64,000 nucleotides of DNA, taken from the NCBI RefSeq assembly GCF_007565055.1, contig NC_044556.1, forward strand, positions 134,639,808 to 134,703,807, written 5' to 3'. The notes under the pieces are model-generated. The model was not told the DNA's origin. It did not search any database and saw only the letters and a program-made list of their open reading frames with translations. This document shows, piece after piece, positions 1 to 11,265 of this stretch. The DNA comes from Rhinopithecus roxellana (Eukaryota; Chordata; Mammalia; Primates; Cercopithecidae). The translations under genes and the position numbers were made by a program. Every line of letters starts with the position of its first letter. The stretch's first letter is position 1.

Positions 1-189
1 AAATTCATATTGCTCTGATGGGGCTGTTTTCAAACTGATATCTTATCCTTTTTAGTGCCTTGAACTTAGATTCTGTTCAAACGTGTTATAACTAGTCAGT
101 ATGAATTAATCTTGGTGGAAAAAAATTTGAAATCCATGCATAATTTTTTCATAATACACATTTTCCATGAACTTTTTTGAAAACCCCTT

Positions 190-770
190 TTTTTTTCCAC
201 TCTCTTGAATTTAGATGTGGTCCTGCGACCTGCTTTGGCCAAGTAAGTAGGAACATGTAACCTTTGCTGAACTCCAGCCATGGTGATTATAAAAGCACCT
301 GTTGACATGGGGCCTCCATTAACCCAAGTCGCTGAGTGGTTATATTAAGCAGAGCCATCCTGCAGCCTGTGCTGGTCGTGTAGCGTGTGCAGGAGATAAA
401 TAATTAATATTGGCTGGGCACTGTGGCTCATGCCTGTAATCCCAGCACTTTGGGAGGCCAAGGCAGGTGGATCACCTGAGGTTGGGAGTTCCAGATCTCC
501 TGACCAATATGGTGAAACCCCATCTCTACTAATAATACAAAAATTAGCCAGGCATGGTGGCATGCGCCTGTAATCCAAGCCACTCAGGAGGAGGCTGAGG
601 CAGGAGAATCGCTTGAACCTGGGAGGCGGAGGTTGCAGTGAGCCGAGATCATGCCACTGCACTCCAGCCTGAGTGACAGAGGGAGACCCTGTATCCAAAC
701 AATAATAATAATAATAATACTGAGGGTCATTTTTTACTATAGCATAACCTACCCTATCCTGACTGATAAA
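190..770 (+). mobile_element. MLT1-type MaLR LTR, split by an Alu
   Basis: CCTGCGACCTGCTTTGGCCAA near 224 and the 3' terminal phrase ATAGCATAACCTACCCTATCC with GACTGATA near 760 match the body and end of MLT1 LTRs. The middle is interrupted by the Alu at 412-719. Strongly diverged, so borders are approximate. Confidence 0.6.
412..719 (+). mobile_element. Alu (AluS type), plus strand
   Basis: Full-length dimer from GGCTGGGCACTGTGGCTC to GAGTGACAGAGGGAGACCC with an (AAT)n-decorated tail. It is inserted in the older MLT1 LTR. Confidence 0.97.
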
Positions 771-2105
771 AACACTCTGGATAAAAATTGAATGTGGTTC
801 TTCCAAGTTCGTTGATTTTCTGTGTGTGTACCTAATACTTTTTTGAAAAACTTGGAGATATATTATCTTTTTGAAACAGCCTTATGTTATCATTCCCAGT
901 GGAATTTATATCATATCTTGTTTATTTTAATTTTTGACATAGTGACTTAATGACTTTTAAAAAATTTGTTGGTATGCAATTAAATCTGTTCTGAGCAATT
1001 TTTTACAACTCTGTTTACTTTCTTAAGATTGTAAATGTTTGCAGTCTACCTTGAAAAGCAACTTTGTGAAAAATGCTAGGTGCTTTAAAACTGATTTGCC
1101 CCACTTCATGTTTGTTTGATATAAAATGAGATACATGACTATATTTTAATCTATAGAAAAATGACTTCCAAAAGGCTGAGACTTTACATGCTGATTTTAT
1201 TACTACTAAATAATTGTAACAAAAAACTAATAACTCCAGTAATCTCTGTGGACAGGTAATTGTAATGGAAGTGTTGACTTTAGGTAGTTGTATTGATAAT
1301 GGTGGCTCGAGTTAATAGTTGAATCTGGCAGCTTGGCCCTTTTCGTTTGTAAACATCCCAAAATTCTGAGAGTCAAGGTGGCTTCTCTGATCACCATCAT
1401 TCAGAAGACAAGATAAAATTCCTTTGTATTTGAAGGAAACAGTGTCCTATCTCATGTTAATACTGCTTGAGAAATCAAGTATAAGACATCAAATGGGATT
1501 GTTTTCTTAGAGATTACATCCTATGGGTCACTCCCCCAAAGCTAGAATTATTATTTATTTTATAGCCAAATTTTTAAAATGTGTACTTCCCCACAAATCT
1601 CTTGCTTATAGTTGTCAAAGTATTTTTTCTAGTTATCATGTGCTTCTGAAATGCAGTTGTGCAAATGTACACACATGTGCTCACAGTCTGTGGGCAGGAC
1701 ACACCCTTTGAGAGTCCCAATTTAGTTCTTTTGTGCCTCCTCTCTGTGTAGGGCACTCATTAGCCGTCCCAGGAGCCGATACTCTAATCCTCACTACTTT
1801 TCTCTAGGCCTCCAGCATCCATCTGGCCCCTGAGATTTCTCTGTAAGACAAACTTCCTATTGCTGGACCCAGAAATGGAAAATCAGATTCCTCTCCACAT
1901 TATCAATTCAGAACCAATTTGCAAAGGGAACCTTACAGGACAACAGCTTTCTTAGACTAAGTGGGATAAAAAAGGTAAAGAAGTGATAGGAGAAAAGCAG
2001 TTCCATTCGTTTGCAGGTAGTGCTTTCAATCGGCATCCTGAACATGGGTGTCGTTCCCTTCAGAACTAAGAAAGTGAGGTTTGAGGGAATTTCTTTTGGG
2101 TTTTT
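770..2105. other. Intronic sequence without recognisable features
   Basis: AT-rich C1orf21 intron. Short ORFs only, no splice-flanked open exon, and no repeat family I can name. Confidence 0.6.
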
Positions 2106-2106
2106 C

Positions 2107-2111
2107 TTTTT

Positions 2112-2144
<33 letters not shown>

Positions 2145-2425
2145 AGATGGAGTCTCGCTCTGTCGCCTGGGCTGGAGTGCAGTGGCTGGATCTCAGCTCA
2201 CTGCAAGCTCTGCCTCCCAGTTTCAAGAGATTCTCCTATCTCAGCAACCCGAGTAGCTGGGATTACAGGAACACGCCACCACGCCTGGCTGATTTTTGTA
2301 TTTTTAGCAGAGATGGGGTTTCACCATGTTGGCCAGGCTGGTCTCAAACTCCTGACCTCAGGTGATCCACCCGCCTCGGCCTCCCAAAGTGCTGGGATTA
2401 CAGGCATGAGCCACTGTGCCCGGGC
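2107..2425 (-). mobile_element. Alu, minus strand, with long poly(T)
   Basis: A 36-base T-rich run (A tail) is followed by GAGATGGAGTCTCGCTCTGTC and runs to GAGCCACTGTGCCCGGGC. The left monomer looks AluY-like (CTCACTGCAAGCTC) and the right monomer AluS-like, so it may be a gene-conversion mosaic. Confidence 0.97.
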
Positions 2426-2906
2426 AGTAATGTTTTAAAGAAGATCCTCTTGGTATTCTCACTTTCCCTTTGGGAGATACCAAAGGGAATAAGGGATTGG
2501 GAAGCTCGTGACGACAGCATAAGTACAGTGAGTTTGACTGTCTTCAGCATCAGAGAAACTAAGAAGAGAGTGATCAGTTTACTCTAGACACTGACAAGTA
2601 TATTCTATTCATAAAGAAATAAAATTACTCCAAGCAAAGGAAAAACTTGTTTGATTTGCTGTTTAAATAAATCTGTCACTACCTGACAGCAGTTTGCAAA
2701 CATTTTTGAGAAATGGATGTTTTTCCCAACTGATGGAGCCCCTAAATATTAATAATAAAAAAGTTAAAAGACTTTGCTGGTCTGGTGGGTCTCCCTGTCG
2801 ACCCTGAGGCAGCTTCACAGAGCCCCAAGGCTTAGGTTGAAAGCTGGAGCCATAGAGAGCCAAATGGGGAAATACTAAGTGTAAAGGATCTTTCCTCTGA
2901 AATAGA

Positions 2907-3070
2907 AGTTCTCAAACTTTTTTCAGTGAAGAATAACCTAAGACTGTTGAAATACAGATTCCTGGGCTTCACCTTCCACAGACTCCCACTTGAGATGTCT
3001 TGAGTGGGGCCTGGGAAACTCTATTTTAACACACATCCCAGATGATTCTGATTCAAATGTGGATGGCTGA
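2907..3070 (+). mobile_element. MER5-type hAT-Charlie DNA transposon fragment
   Basis: AAGTTCTCAAACTTTTTTCAG, CAGATTCCTGGGCTTCACC and CCCAGATGATTCTGATTC follow the order of MER5A/B. The terminal inverted repeat at the right end is lost. Confidence 0.65.
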
Positions 3071-3402
3071 TGAAAAACGAACTGCCTGTGGAGAGCCTGT
3101 CAAAAGCGTTTATCTTAGTCACAGTTGGTCTCAGTTTATTTTAAGGAGAGTACTTAGTTCACAAGTGTCAAAAACCATCAAAATCGTTTTTTCTTGCTAA
3201 GGGAAACAATGTCTTAGTTACTTCATCTGTCATCTCGCAATTTAATTCTCTTTTCTTATTTCTGGAGCACCTCAGGTATTGCCTGGCTCTCAGCCCCCTC
3301 TGCTGGGTCTGCTCCATCTGAGCTGCTTCTGATAGTGAACCACGTGTCTCACTGCTCCCACCACTTTCTCCTTCCTCCTCCTTCCAGCCCTGTTGGTTTG
3401 TT

Positions 3403-3678
3403 GTCTTCTTCTTCCTCTTCTTCTTTTCTTCTTCTTCTTCTTCTTCTTCTTCTTCTTCTTCTTCTTCTTCTTCTTTCTTCTTTCTTCTTTCTTCTTTCTT
3501 CTTTCTTCTTCTTTCTTCCTCCCCCCCTCCTCCTCCTCCTCCTTCTTCTTCTTCTTCCTTCTTCTTCCTTCCTCTTCCTTCCTCTTCCTCTTCCTCTTCT
3601 TCTTCCTCTTCCTCTTCCTCTTCCTCTTCTTCCTCTTCTTCTTCCTCTTCCTCTTCCTCTTCTTCCTCTTCTTCTTCA
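3403..3678. repeat. Long (TTC)n/(TCC)n polypyrimidine-polypurine tract
   Basis: About 275 bases are almost purely C/T on the plus strand, made of (CTT)n, (TTTC)n, (CCT)n and (CTTCCT)n blocks. The apparent poly-Glu and poly-Leu/Phe ORFs across it are artefacts. It lies within the C1orf21 intron. Confidence 0.98.
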
Positions 3679-3875
3679 CAGGTCTCTTTAAACCTACCCT
3701 TTCCCAACAAACAAATCCCAAAGTAGAAGTTAAATGTTTATAAACAAATGTAAAACGGACTTCTTTATGCAAATGCAGCCAACCAGTAAGTATACACATG
3801 CTCCCAAGGCAAATTTTCTGGAGGATACACAATATAACAAGCTTTAAAAAATCATGTTTTTCAAATAAATAAAGC

Positions 3876-4615
3876 CCACAATGAGATCCCACTACACACT
3901 ACCTAGAATGACAATAGTTGAAAAGACAATGCCAAGTGTTGGTGGTGCAGATGTGGAGAAACGACAGCCATTGTGCATTGTTGATGGGAATATAAAATGG
4001 TGCAGCCACCTTGGAAAACAGTCTGGAATGTCTTCAATAATGAAACATAAACCTACTATGTAATCTAGCAGTTCTACTCCTAAGAATCTACCTTAGAGAA
4101 TTGAAAACATGTCTGCAAAAAGACTTCTATCCGAATGTTCATAACATTGCTATTCATAATAACCACAAACTGAACACAGTATCAGTGTCCATCAAGGGAT
4201 GGGGAGATGAACAAAATGTGGTGTATCCATACATTGGAATATTATTTAGCAATGAAAATAAAATACTATTATATGCTACAGTTTGGATGAATCTCAAAAA
4301 CATTATGCCAAGTGAAAAATGCTAGGCAAAAAGGCTAAATATTGTGTGATTTCATGATATGAATCTAGGAAAGGCAAATTTCTAGAGACTGAAAGCAGAT
4401 CTGTGGTTGCCCAGCATTATGAATGAGAGCAGAAATGACCTGTAAATGGTGATAAAGAAGCTTTCTGGGATGATGGCACTATGTTGAAACTGGATTGTGG
4501 TGATGACTGCATAGCTCTATAAATTTACTAAAATCATTTAATCATATAGTTATAGTGGGGGAATTTTATAGAATGTAAATTTTACCCCATCAGGCTGTTA
4601 AATATTTGTTTTTAA
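3876..4615 (+). mobile_element. Old L1 (L1M) 3' end, plus strand
   Basis: ATGAGATCCCACTACACAC, GTGGAGAAACGACAGCC..., GGAATATTATTTAGCAATGA and TGGATGAATCTCAAAAACATT are phrases of the distal ORF2 and 3' UTR of mammalian-wide L1s. Too diverged to code. Confidence 0.85.
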
Positions 4616-4811
4616 AAATAAGGCACGTAGCATAATTAAATAATTAATAGTTCTTTTCTATGCAAAAGAAATAGAGAGGTGCTATGGTCAAAGTGTAGTC
4701 TGGGGGTCCCTGAGACTTTCTCAGGGAGTCCTTGAAGCCATTTTCCTAATGATACTAAGAGGCTATTTGCCTTTTTCATGGTGTTAACATATGCACTGAT
4801 GCTGCAATGGC

Positions 4812-4850
4812 AACAGTAAGGTAAACTCACCTTAAACAGTAAGGTAAACT
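4812..4850. repeat. Short tandem duplication (23-bp period)
   Basis: AACAGTAAGGTAAACT occurs at 4812-4827 and again at 4835-4850. Confidence 0.85.
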
Positions 4851-4989
4851 TAGTCTAAACCAAGGCATTGGCATCAAACCTTATTAGTAGTCATTGTATT
4901 CTCCACCACTATTTTCACTTAAGAATGCCCTCAATGAAGCTGTAAAAATTATTTAGTTTTATAAAATGTTGTGGCTTGTATGCATACCT

Positions 4990-7166
4990 TTATTTAACTT
5001 TTATTTTCAGTTCAGGGGTACACATGCAGGTTTGTTATATAGGTAAATGCATGTCATAGGGGTTTGTTGTACAGATTAGTTCGTCACCCAGGTATTAAGC
5101 CTAATACCCATTAGTTACTTTTCCTGATCCTCTCCCACCTCCTACCTTCCACCCTCTAATAGGTCCCAGTGTGTGATGTTCCCCTCTACGTGTCCATGTG
5201 TTCTCATTATTTAGCTCCCACTTATAATTGAGAACATGTGATATTTGGTTTTTGTTCCTCTGTTAGTTTGCTAAGGATAATGGCCTCCAGTTCCATCCAT
5301 GTTCCTGCAAAGGACATGACCTCATTCTTTTTTATGGCTACATGGTACTCCATGGTGTGTATGTACATTTTCTTTATTCAGTCTACCACTGATGGGCATT
5401 TGGGTTGATTCCATGTCTTTGCCATTATGAGTAGTGCTGCAATGCACATGTGCATGCATGTGTCTTTATGATAGAACGATTTATGTTCCTTTGGGTATAT
5501 AATCAGTAATGGGATGATTGGGTCAAATGGTAGTTCTGTTTTTAGATCTTTGAGGAATCGCCACACTGTCTTTCACAATGGTTGAATTAATTTACACTCC
5601 CACCAGCAGTGTATAAGTGTTCCTTTTTCTCCACAACCTCAATAGCATCTGTTATTTTTCAACTTTTTAATAGCCATTCTGACTGATATGAGATGGTATC
5701 TCATTGCAGTTTTGATTTGCATTTCTCTAATGATCAGTGATGTTAAGCTTTTTTTCATGTGATTGTTGGCTGCATGTCTGTCTTCTTTTGAGAAGTGCTT
5801 GTTCATGTCTTTTGTCCACTTTTTAATGGGGGTTGTTTGGGGGTTTTTTTCTTGTAAATTTGTTTAAGTTCCTTATTGATGCTGGATATTAGACCTTGTC
5901 AAATGCATAGTGTGCAAGATTTTTCTCCCATTCTGTAGGTTGTCTGTTCACTCTGATGATAGTTTTTTGTTTTTTGTTTCATTTTGTTTCACTGAGCAGA
6001 AGCTCTTTAGTTTAATGAGATCCCGTTTGTCAATTTTTGCTCCTGTTGCAGTTGTTTTTGGTGTCTTTGTCATGAAATCTTTGTCCATTCCTATGTCGAG
6101 AATGCTATTGCCTAGGTTGTCTTCCAGGATTTTTATAGTTTTGGGTTTGACATTTAAGTCTTTAATCCATCTTGAGTTCATTTTTGTATATCGCGTAAGG
6201 AAGGGGTCCAGTTTCAAGCTTCTGCATATGGTTAGCCCGTTATTCCAGCACCATTTATTGAATAGGGAATCCTGTCCTCATTGCTTGTTATTGTCAGGTT
6301 TGTCAAAGATCAGATAGTTGTAGGTGTGCAGCCTTATTTCTGGGTATTTTGTTCCATTGGTCTATGTGTCTGTTTTGTACCAGTACCATGCTGTTTTGGT
6401 TGCTATAGTCCTGTAGCATAGAGTTGGGTAGGGTGATGCCTCCAGCTTTGTTCTTTTTCCTTAGGATAGCCTTGGCTATTTGGACCTTTTTTTTTGTTCC
6501 ATATGAATTTTAAAATAGTTTTTTTTTAGTTCTGTGAAGACATTGGTAGCTTAATAGAAATAGCATTGAATCTATAAATTGCTTTGGGTAGTATGGCCTT
6601 TTTAACAATATGGATTCTTCCTATCCATAAGCGTGGAATGTTTTTTCCACTTGTATTATCTCTCATTTCTTTGAGCAGTGTTTTGTAGTTCTCGTAGAGA
6701 TCTTTCGCCTCCCTGCTTACCTGTGTTCCTAGGTATTGTGTGTGTGTGTGTGTGTGTGGTGAATGGGACTGCATTCCTAGTAGCTTTTGGCATGACTGTT
6801 GTTGGTGTATAGGAGTGCTAGTGATTTTTGGGTTTTTTTATGTTTTTTTTTTTTTTTTTTTTTTGAGACAGAGTCTTGCTCTGTTGCCCAGGCTGGAGTG
6901 CAGGTCATGATCGATTCTCCTGCCTTAGCCTCCCAAGTACCTGGGATTACAGGCACATGTCACCATGCCTGGCTAATTTTTTATATTTTTGTAGAGATGG
7001 GGTTTTACCCTGTTGGCCAGACTGGTCTAGAGCTCCCTTACCTCACATAATCTGCCTGCCTCGGCCTCCCAAAGTGCTAGGATTACAAGCATGAGCCACT
7101 GTGCCCGGCCATGGTTTACATTGATTTTGTACACTGATTTTGTATCCTGAGACTTTGGATGCATAG
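4990..7166 (-). mobile_element. L1 (L1PB/L1MA type), minus strand, 5'-truncated
   Basis: Starts with the inverted L1 3' end (TTCAGTTCAGGGGTACACATG) and continues through reversed ORF2 (CATGGTACTCCATGGTGTGTA; TTCATGTCTTTTGTCCAC) to about 7166. An Alu (6843-7110) splits it; L1 sequence resumes with TTGATTTTGTATCCTGAGAC. Multiple stops remove coding capacity. A (TG)n run lies at 6737-6758. Confidence 0.95.
6843..7110 (-). mobile_element. Alu, minus strand, nested in L1
   Basis: Poly(T) then GAGACAGAGTCTTGCTCTG through GAGCCACTGTGCCCGGCC. It carries unusual private changes around 7021-7060 that recur in inverted form at 7640-7752. Confidence 0.96.
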
Positions 7167-7171
7167 CTTTT

Positions 7172-7620
7172 TAATAGCCTGTGTGATGAAATGGGAAGTA
7201 TGCATAAAGCATTTCTTCTGCATGTCCAAGTTAGATGGTTATCATGGAAAAAAGCACCTCCGTAGTCTATTGAGTTGAAAGCTGAACTAGGAATTGTTTT
7301 TTATGGGACATCATCTCTATTTTTAAAATATGGATCTCTGGCAGATAAATTATGGATATTCAGACCTGGTATTTGGTAAATCATTTTCTTAAAAAAGAAT
7401 AAGAGAGCCTGACACTTCAAGAAAAATAACTGACAGTATCTCTTGCCATTGATAAAATTCAAACTTTAGGCAAAATCTGGAAGTTTGGAAAACTTACATT
7501 CACTACCATGAGCTTGACAGCTTCCGTCAATGGTTTTCTGATGATATTGATGGTGATTTTAACAAATGGCATTTTTTTATGTTGTACAATGAAATGTGTC
7601 AAAATTTGGAGATAGGTAAA
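7172..7620 (+). pseudogene. Decayed hAT-superfamily transposase-like fragment
   Basis: Translating from about 7180 gives LCDEMGSMHKAFLLHVQ then VRWLSW, and further on KLWIFRPG-, KFGSLENLHSLP- and YNEMCQNLE-like segments after frame changes. This matches the C-terminal region of hAT transposases of the ZBED5/SCAND3/FAM200 (Charlie/Buster) type, where the motif is close to LHTEVRWLSRGK. Stops (for example TAG near 7264) and frameshifts show it is dead. It could be a DNA transposon relic or a processed copy of a domesticated hAT gene. Confidence 0.65.
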
Positions 7621-7641
7621 AGGGTCTTGATAGGTAAAAGG
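7611..7641. repeat. 18-bp-period tandem duplication at an inversion junction
   Basis: GATAGGTAAAAGG is present at 7611-7623 and 7629-7641, directly before the inverted Alu segment. Confidence 0.85.
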
Positions 7642-7752
7642 CAGTCAGATTATGTGAGGTAAGGGAACTCTAGACCAGCCTGGCCAACATGGTGAAACCC
7701 CATCTCTACAAAAATATAAAAATTAGCCAGGCATGGTGACATTTGCCTGTAA
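7640..7752 (+). repeat. Inverted local copy of part of the Alu at 6843-7110
   Basis: The 113 bases are the reverse complement of 6947-7060 and share non-consensus states such as GATTATGTGAGGTAAGGGA and CTCTAGACCAG. An independent Alu insertion would not share them. No Alu ends, A tail or target duplication are present. Confidence 0.85.
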
Positions 7753-7777
7753 AAAGTTTGAGAAATGCTGGCCTAGT

Positions 7778-8055
7778 AGCGAATAGCATGGAGTTTGGGG
7801 CCACACTGCTTGGGTTCAAATCCCCGTGCTACTGCTTATTACTTGTATGGTCTCAGGTAAGTGCTTCACCTCTGTATGCCTCAGCTTCCTCATCTGTAAA
7901 ATGGGGATAATAATGGAACCCATCTGTGAGAGGTATTATAGGCATAAAAATGAGTTAATATGTAGAAATATTTGTGAATGTTAAAATGAATTAATATGTG
8001 TAAGTGCTTAGAATAATGCCTGACTTACAGTAAGTGCTCAGTGAGTGGTTATTTT
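7778..8055 (+). mobile_element. MIR SINE, plus strand
   Basis: Phrases TTGGGTTCAAATCCCCGTG, CCTCAGCTTCCTCATCTG, TAAAATGGGGATAATAATGG and CTTACAGTAAGTGCTCAGT follow the MIR consensus in order. Confidence 0.93.
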
Positions 8056-10043
8056 TGGTCTTGGTGAGTGAAAATTTGTGAAACTGAGCGAACACATTGT
8101 AAATACATAGTAGAAGGAAGTTTCTTTTGAAATTATATGGGAAATCCAAAACTGCTTTTCTTCCTGTTGCCTCTGTCTCACTTTTGGCCCTGGAAGTATA
8201 CTCCTGGGAGTGATGTGTTACTGAGGGCCGGCTTGTTCTCAGTCCTGCTTGTCCATTGAGCCTCTGTTGTTTGGGGAGATTGTTCCTTACTTAGCAACCA
8301 CAGAATGGGCTTTTAAGAAAGACTTGCTGAGGCAACATAATTTTCAAGGGTACAGTTAAATAAATGGAATATAAATAGTATACCACTGTATATCCTTTGG
8401 ATTTTCAGAATTAGAAGTCACTTTACTGCCTCAGCAATGTGCATTTCTTTTAAGCTCAAAGAGTTGTGGAAATTATGTGAAAGAGAAAGAGGGTAAGGTC
8501 TTGTTCATTTTCAGTGTTTAATCTAAGACAACCTAAGATTTAAAGGAGAAAAGGACCAACTTGGAAAGAACCTATGTCTTCAGTCCTACAAAGAGATTGC
8601 ATTTGAGCTATTTTTACCTCTAAATTTTAAAAACAAGTGAATGACTTGCTGACATCATTCATTCATTCATTCACCAGTATTTGCTGAGTGCCTCCCATGA
8701 AGTGCAAGGCCTCTTACCCCATGTGGTAAAGAAAGGACATGGGCCCTGACCTTCTGATGTGAGTGCATTCAGGTTTTCTAATTTCTCCCACCTGCTGTGT
8801 AAAAGATTAGGAGTGTTCATCTGCCATTCCCTGACGTACGTCAATAGACCGAACAATATGTTTTATCCTTCTTAGATGTTCATGAAAACATTCTGAAGTT
8901 AGTATAAGGTAAAGAAGGTAAGATAGACTGCAAGAAATTTATGATTGTTTCTTTCCTAAAAGAACACAAACAAAATCACATATTTTTTTGGAGTACTGAT
9001 GATAGGCACATAAGCTCATGTTTGATGGTTAATAACAAACAACCAGAATGTGTAAGTCATTGGAGTTTCACTGACTTAGGTGGCTTCTGCTGTGCTAGGA
9101 GAAATAGGACCTCAAAAAGAGCTCATTTGGGAACCATCTTTTTTATGTGTCATCCCACATCACTCTGCATGTGATGAGAATGTTGCATCGGCCCATGGCA
9201 GTTTTTATTCCTCACTCTAGACTTGGTCTTTAATTGTGGCCTTACGTCAAGTTCCTCAAGTGTATATAGTCACCTGTTACATAGGTTCAGAGTGGTCTTT
9301 CCTTTCATTTCAGGGGTATGTTTCGTGAGCAAATTATAAATTACCTTGAATATCTTTTTAAGATAATGTTGAAAAACACAGAGCAGTAGTATCATTGAGA
9401 TCATGTCCTTACTGATATACTAGTATTTAAGATTTGAGAGTATTTCCTTCCCATGTGGCTAGTTATTGGGAATAAGATATTAGGTCGGGCTAAAAGCCAA
9501 AGAAGTGTTTCTTGAATACAGGCTAGGATTGAATTGCATTAACTCAACTGAATTCAATCTCAGCGTTTGTTGTGGGTTTTAGTCATGTTCCTGTTCCTGT
9601 CACAGCTAGGGCCTTCAGCAAACTTTACATCTCAGTAAATGCAGTTGTCTTTTACAAATAAATTGCTCGGAAGTCAGTTAACCTGAGCAAGTGAACAAAG
9701 GCTGTGATTGTATTGCTGCTGTTTTGTTTCTCTTGATACTAGATCTTCTGTTCTTTCATTCATTACTATTAGTGTTAAAGAATTAAATATTAACTGCACA
9801 TTGTTTTCTAAACAGAGTGACAGTTGTTATAAAGCTAATTTCTCTTTTCATAGCAATGCTCCCTGTTTGGCAGGTTCTACCTGTTCTGTGTGTCATCTTT
9901 GCAAGGACTTTTTTGCCCTTGTGAGGTAACCAGCCATAGTACAGGGCCCAAACAGATTGAACGTTTCTGTGATAAAACTCATACACTTGTTTAATTGTGG
10001 ATTCTAATCCTGTCTTTTACATGTGTGTGTTTATGTGTTTCAG
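8056..10043. other. Intronic sequence, mostly unique, with an L2 piece
   Basis: An L2 3'-end fragment (minus strand) is likely at about 8655-8800, beginning with (TTCA)n and GTATTTGCTGAGTGCCTCCC. The remainder up to the 10044 acceptor shows no exon, RNA gene or nameable repeat. Confidence 0.5.
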
Positions 10044-10120
10044 GAAAAAAGTGCCAGCTCAAATGTAAGACTTAAAACTAATAAAGAGGTTCCGGGATTA
10101 GTTCATCAACCCAGAGCAAA
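10044..10120 (+). CDS. C1orf21: C1orf21 internal coding exon (residues 64-89)
   Basis: This 77-bp exon is preceded by a TTTATGTGTTTCAG acceptor and followed by a consensus GTAAGT donor. Frame 1 is open and reads from Glu-Lys-Ser through KTNKEVPGLVHQPRA, ending with two bases (AA) that complete an Asn codon with the first base of the exon at 17420. I recognise the peptide as the middle of C1orf21 (PIG13), a small vertebrate protein of about 121 residues with no known enzymatic domain; its N-terminal MGC (a likely myristoylation/palmitoylation context) is encoded upstream of the window. The 58 residues coded here plus the 63 recalled for the missing part give exactly 121. Function of the protein is poorly known. 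I saw no earlier coding exon in bases 1-10043. Confidence 0.93.
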
Positions 10121-10149
10121 GTAAGTTCTAGTTTCTGTTTTCCTTATGT

Positions 10150-10484
10150 AGTCGGCCTTCCATATCCATGGATTCTGCATCTATGGATTCAACTAACCAT
10201 AGATCAAAAATATTCAAAAATTAGTAATTCTACAAAGTTCCAAAAAACAAAATTTGAACTTGCCGCACACCAAGTACTATGTTGAATTCATGTGAATGAA
10301 GTGATGTGTAGGCACTTCATTAGTTATTATAAGTAATCTAGAGATGATTTAGAGTATATGGGAGGATGTGTGGGGGTTATGCAAATACTGTACCATTTTA
10401 TATCAGGGATTTGAGCATCTGCAGATTTTGGTATCTGCAGGGAGGTTGTGGAACCAATCCCCCACAGATACCAAGGGACAACTG
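10150..10484. mobile_element. Tigger-group (TcMar) nonautonomous DNA transposon
   Basis: Begins GTCGGCCTTCCATATCCATGG and ends CAATCCCCCACAGATACCAA followed by GGGACAACTGCA, which form diverged terminal inverted repeats of the CAGTCGGCCCTCCGTATCC type. About 335 bp. It begins 30 bases after the C1orf21 donor at 10121. Confidence 0.8.
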
Positions 10485-10519
10485 CATTGTTTTTAAAGCT
10501 AAAAATGTGTTCAGAGTGA

Positions 10520-11265
10520 ATTCCATTTTGCCTACCAGATAATTAAGATCTAATATAAAGCTTTAGTAATTGAGAAAGTGTGGGTTGGTGTAACAGAACA
10601 GAATAAAGAAAACAGACCTACAACACATGACAAAGCTGACTTTGTAGGTCAGTTAGAAGAAAACAGAGAAGACTATCACCATGACCATGAGGTAGGGAAG
10701 AATTTTGAGTAAGACACAAAGGATGTAGTTCTTAAAGAAAATCATTAATTAATATGACTGTATTAAAATTAAGAAGCTCTTAAAGCTCTTAAAGGCAAAA
10801 CCCAAATGTCCATTGAAAATATAATGGGTAACTAAACTGTGGCATCTAAACTGCAGGAATACTATAAATCAGTGAAAATGAGTGACTATAGGTACACACA
10901 TCATGATGGAGGAATCTCGTAAGGATGAGGCAGTAGAGTAAGCAGTGGTACATGTCTACATATGGTTTCATTCACATGAAGTCAAAAAAGCAGAACTAAG
11001 GCATATATTGTCTATTAGTATATGGTAAAACAATAAAGATATATAAGGAAATGAAAAGACATTAAATTCAGAATATTAGTTGTTTCTGACCAAATGGAAG
11101 ACAATGGAACCAGAGGCTCTATTTCTTAATCTGGCTGGTAATTACATGAACATTCAATTGTTATTTTGCAAAAAAAAAAAAAAAAATGTACAAATAACAT
11201 TATATGTCTTCTGTGTGTTAGGTGTATCACAACTGGAAAGTTTAAAAGAAAAGAAAAAAAATTAA
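10520..11265 (+). mobile_element. Old L1 (L1M) 3' region, plus strand
   Basis: Phrases like AAATGTCCATTGAAAATATA, ATGGTTTCATTCACATGAAG and TTGTTTCTGACCAAATGG followed by an A-run fit the 3' part of an ancient L1. Diverged and noncoding. Confidence 0.65.

Noticed and set aside
3168..3892. Poly-Glu, poly-Lys/Arg, poly-Leu and poly-Phe ORFs up to 200 codons
   Set aside because: They are translations of the polypyrimidine tract in several frames on both strands; no protein-like sequence outside it.
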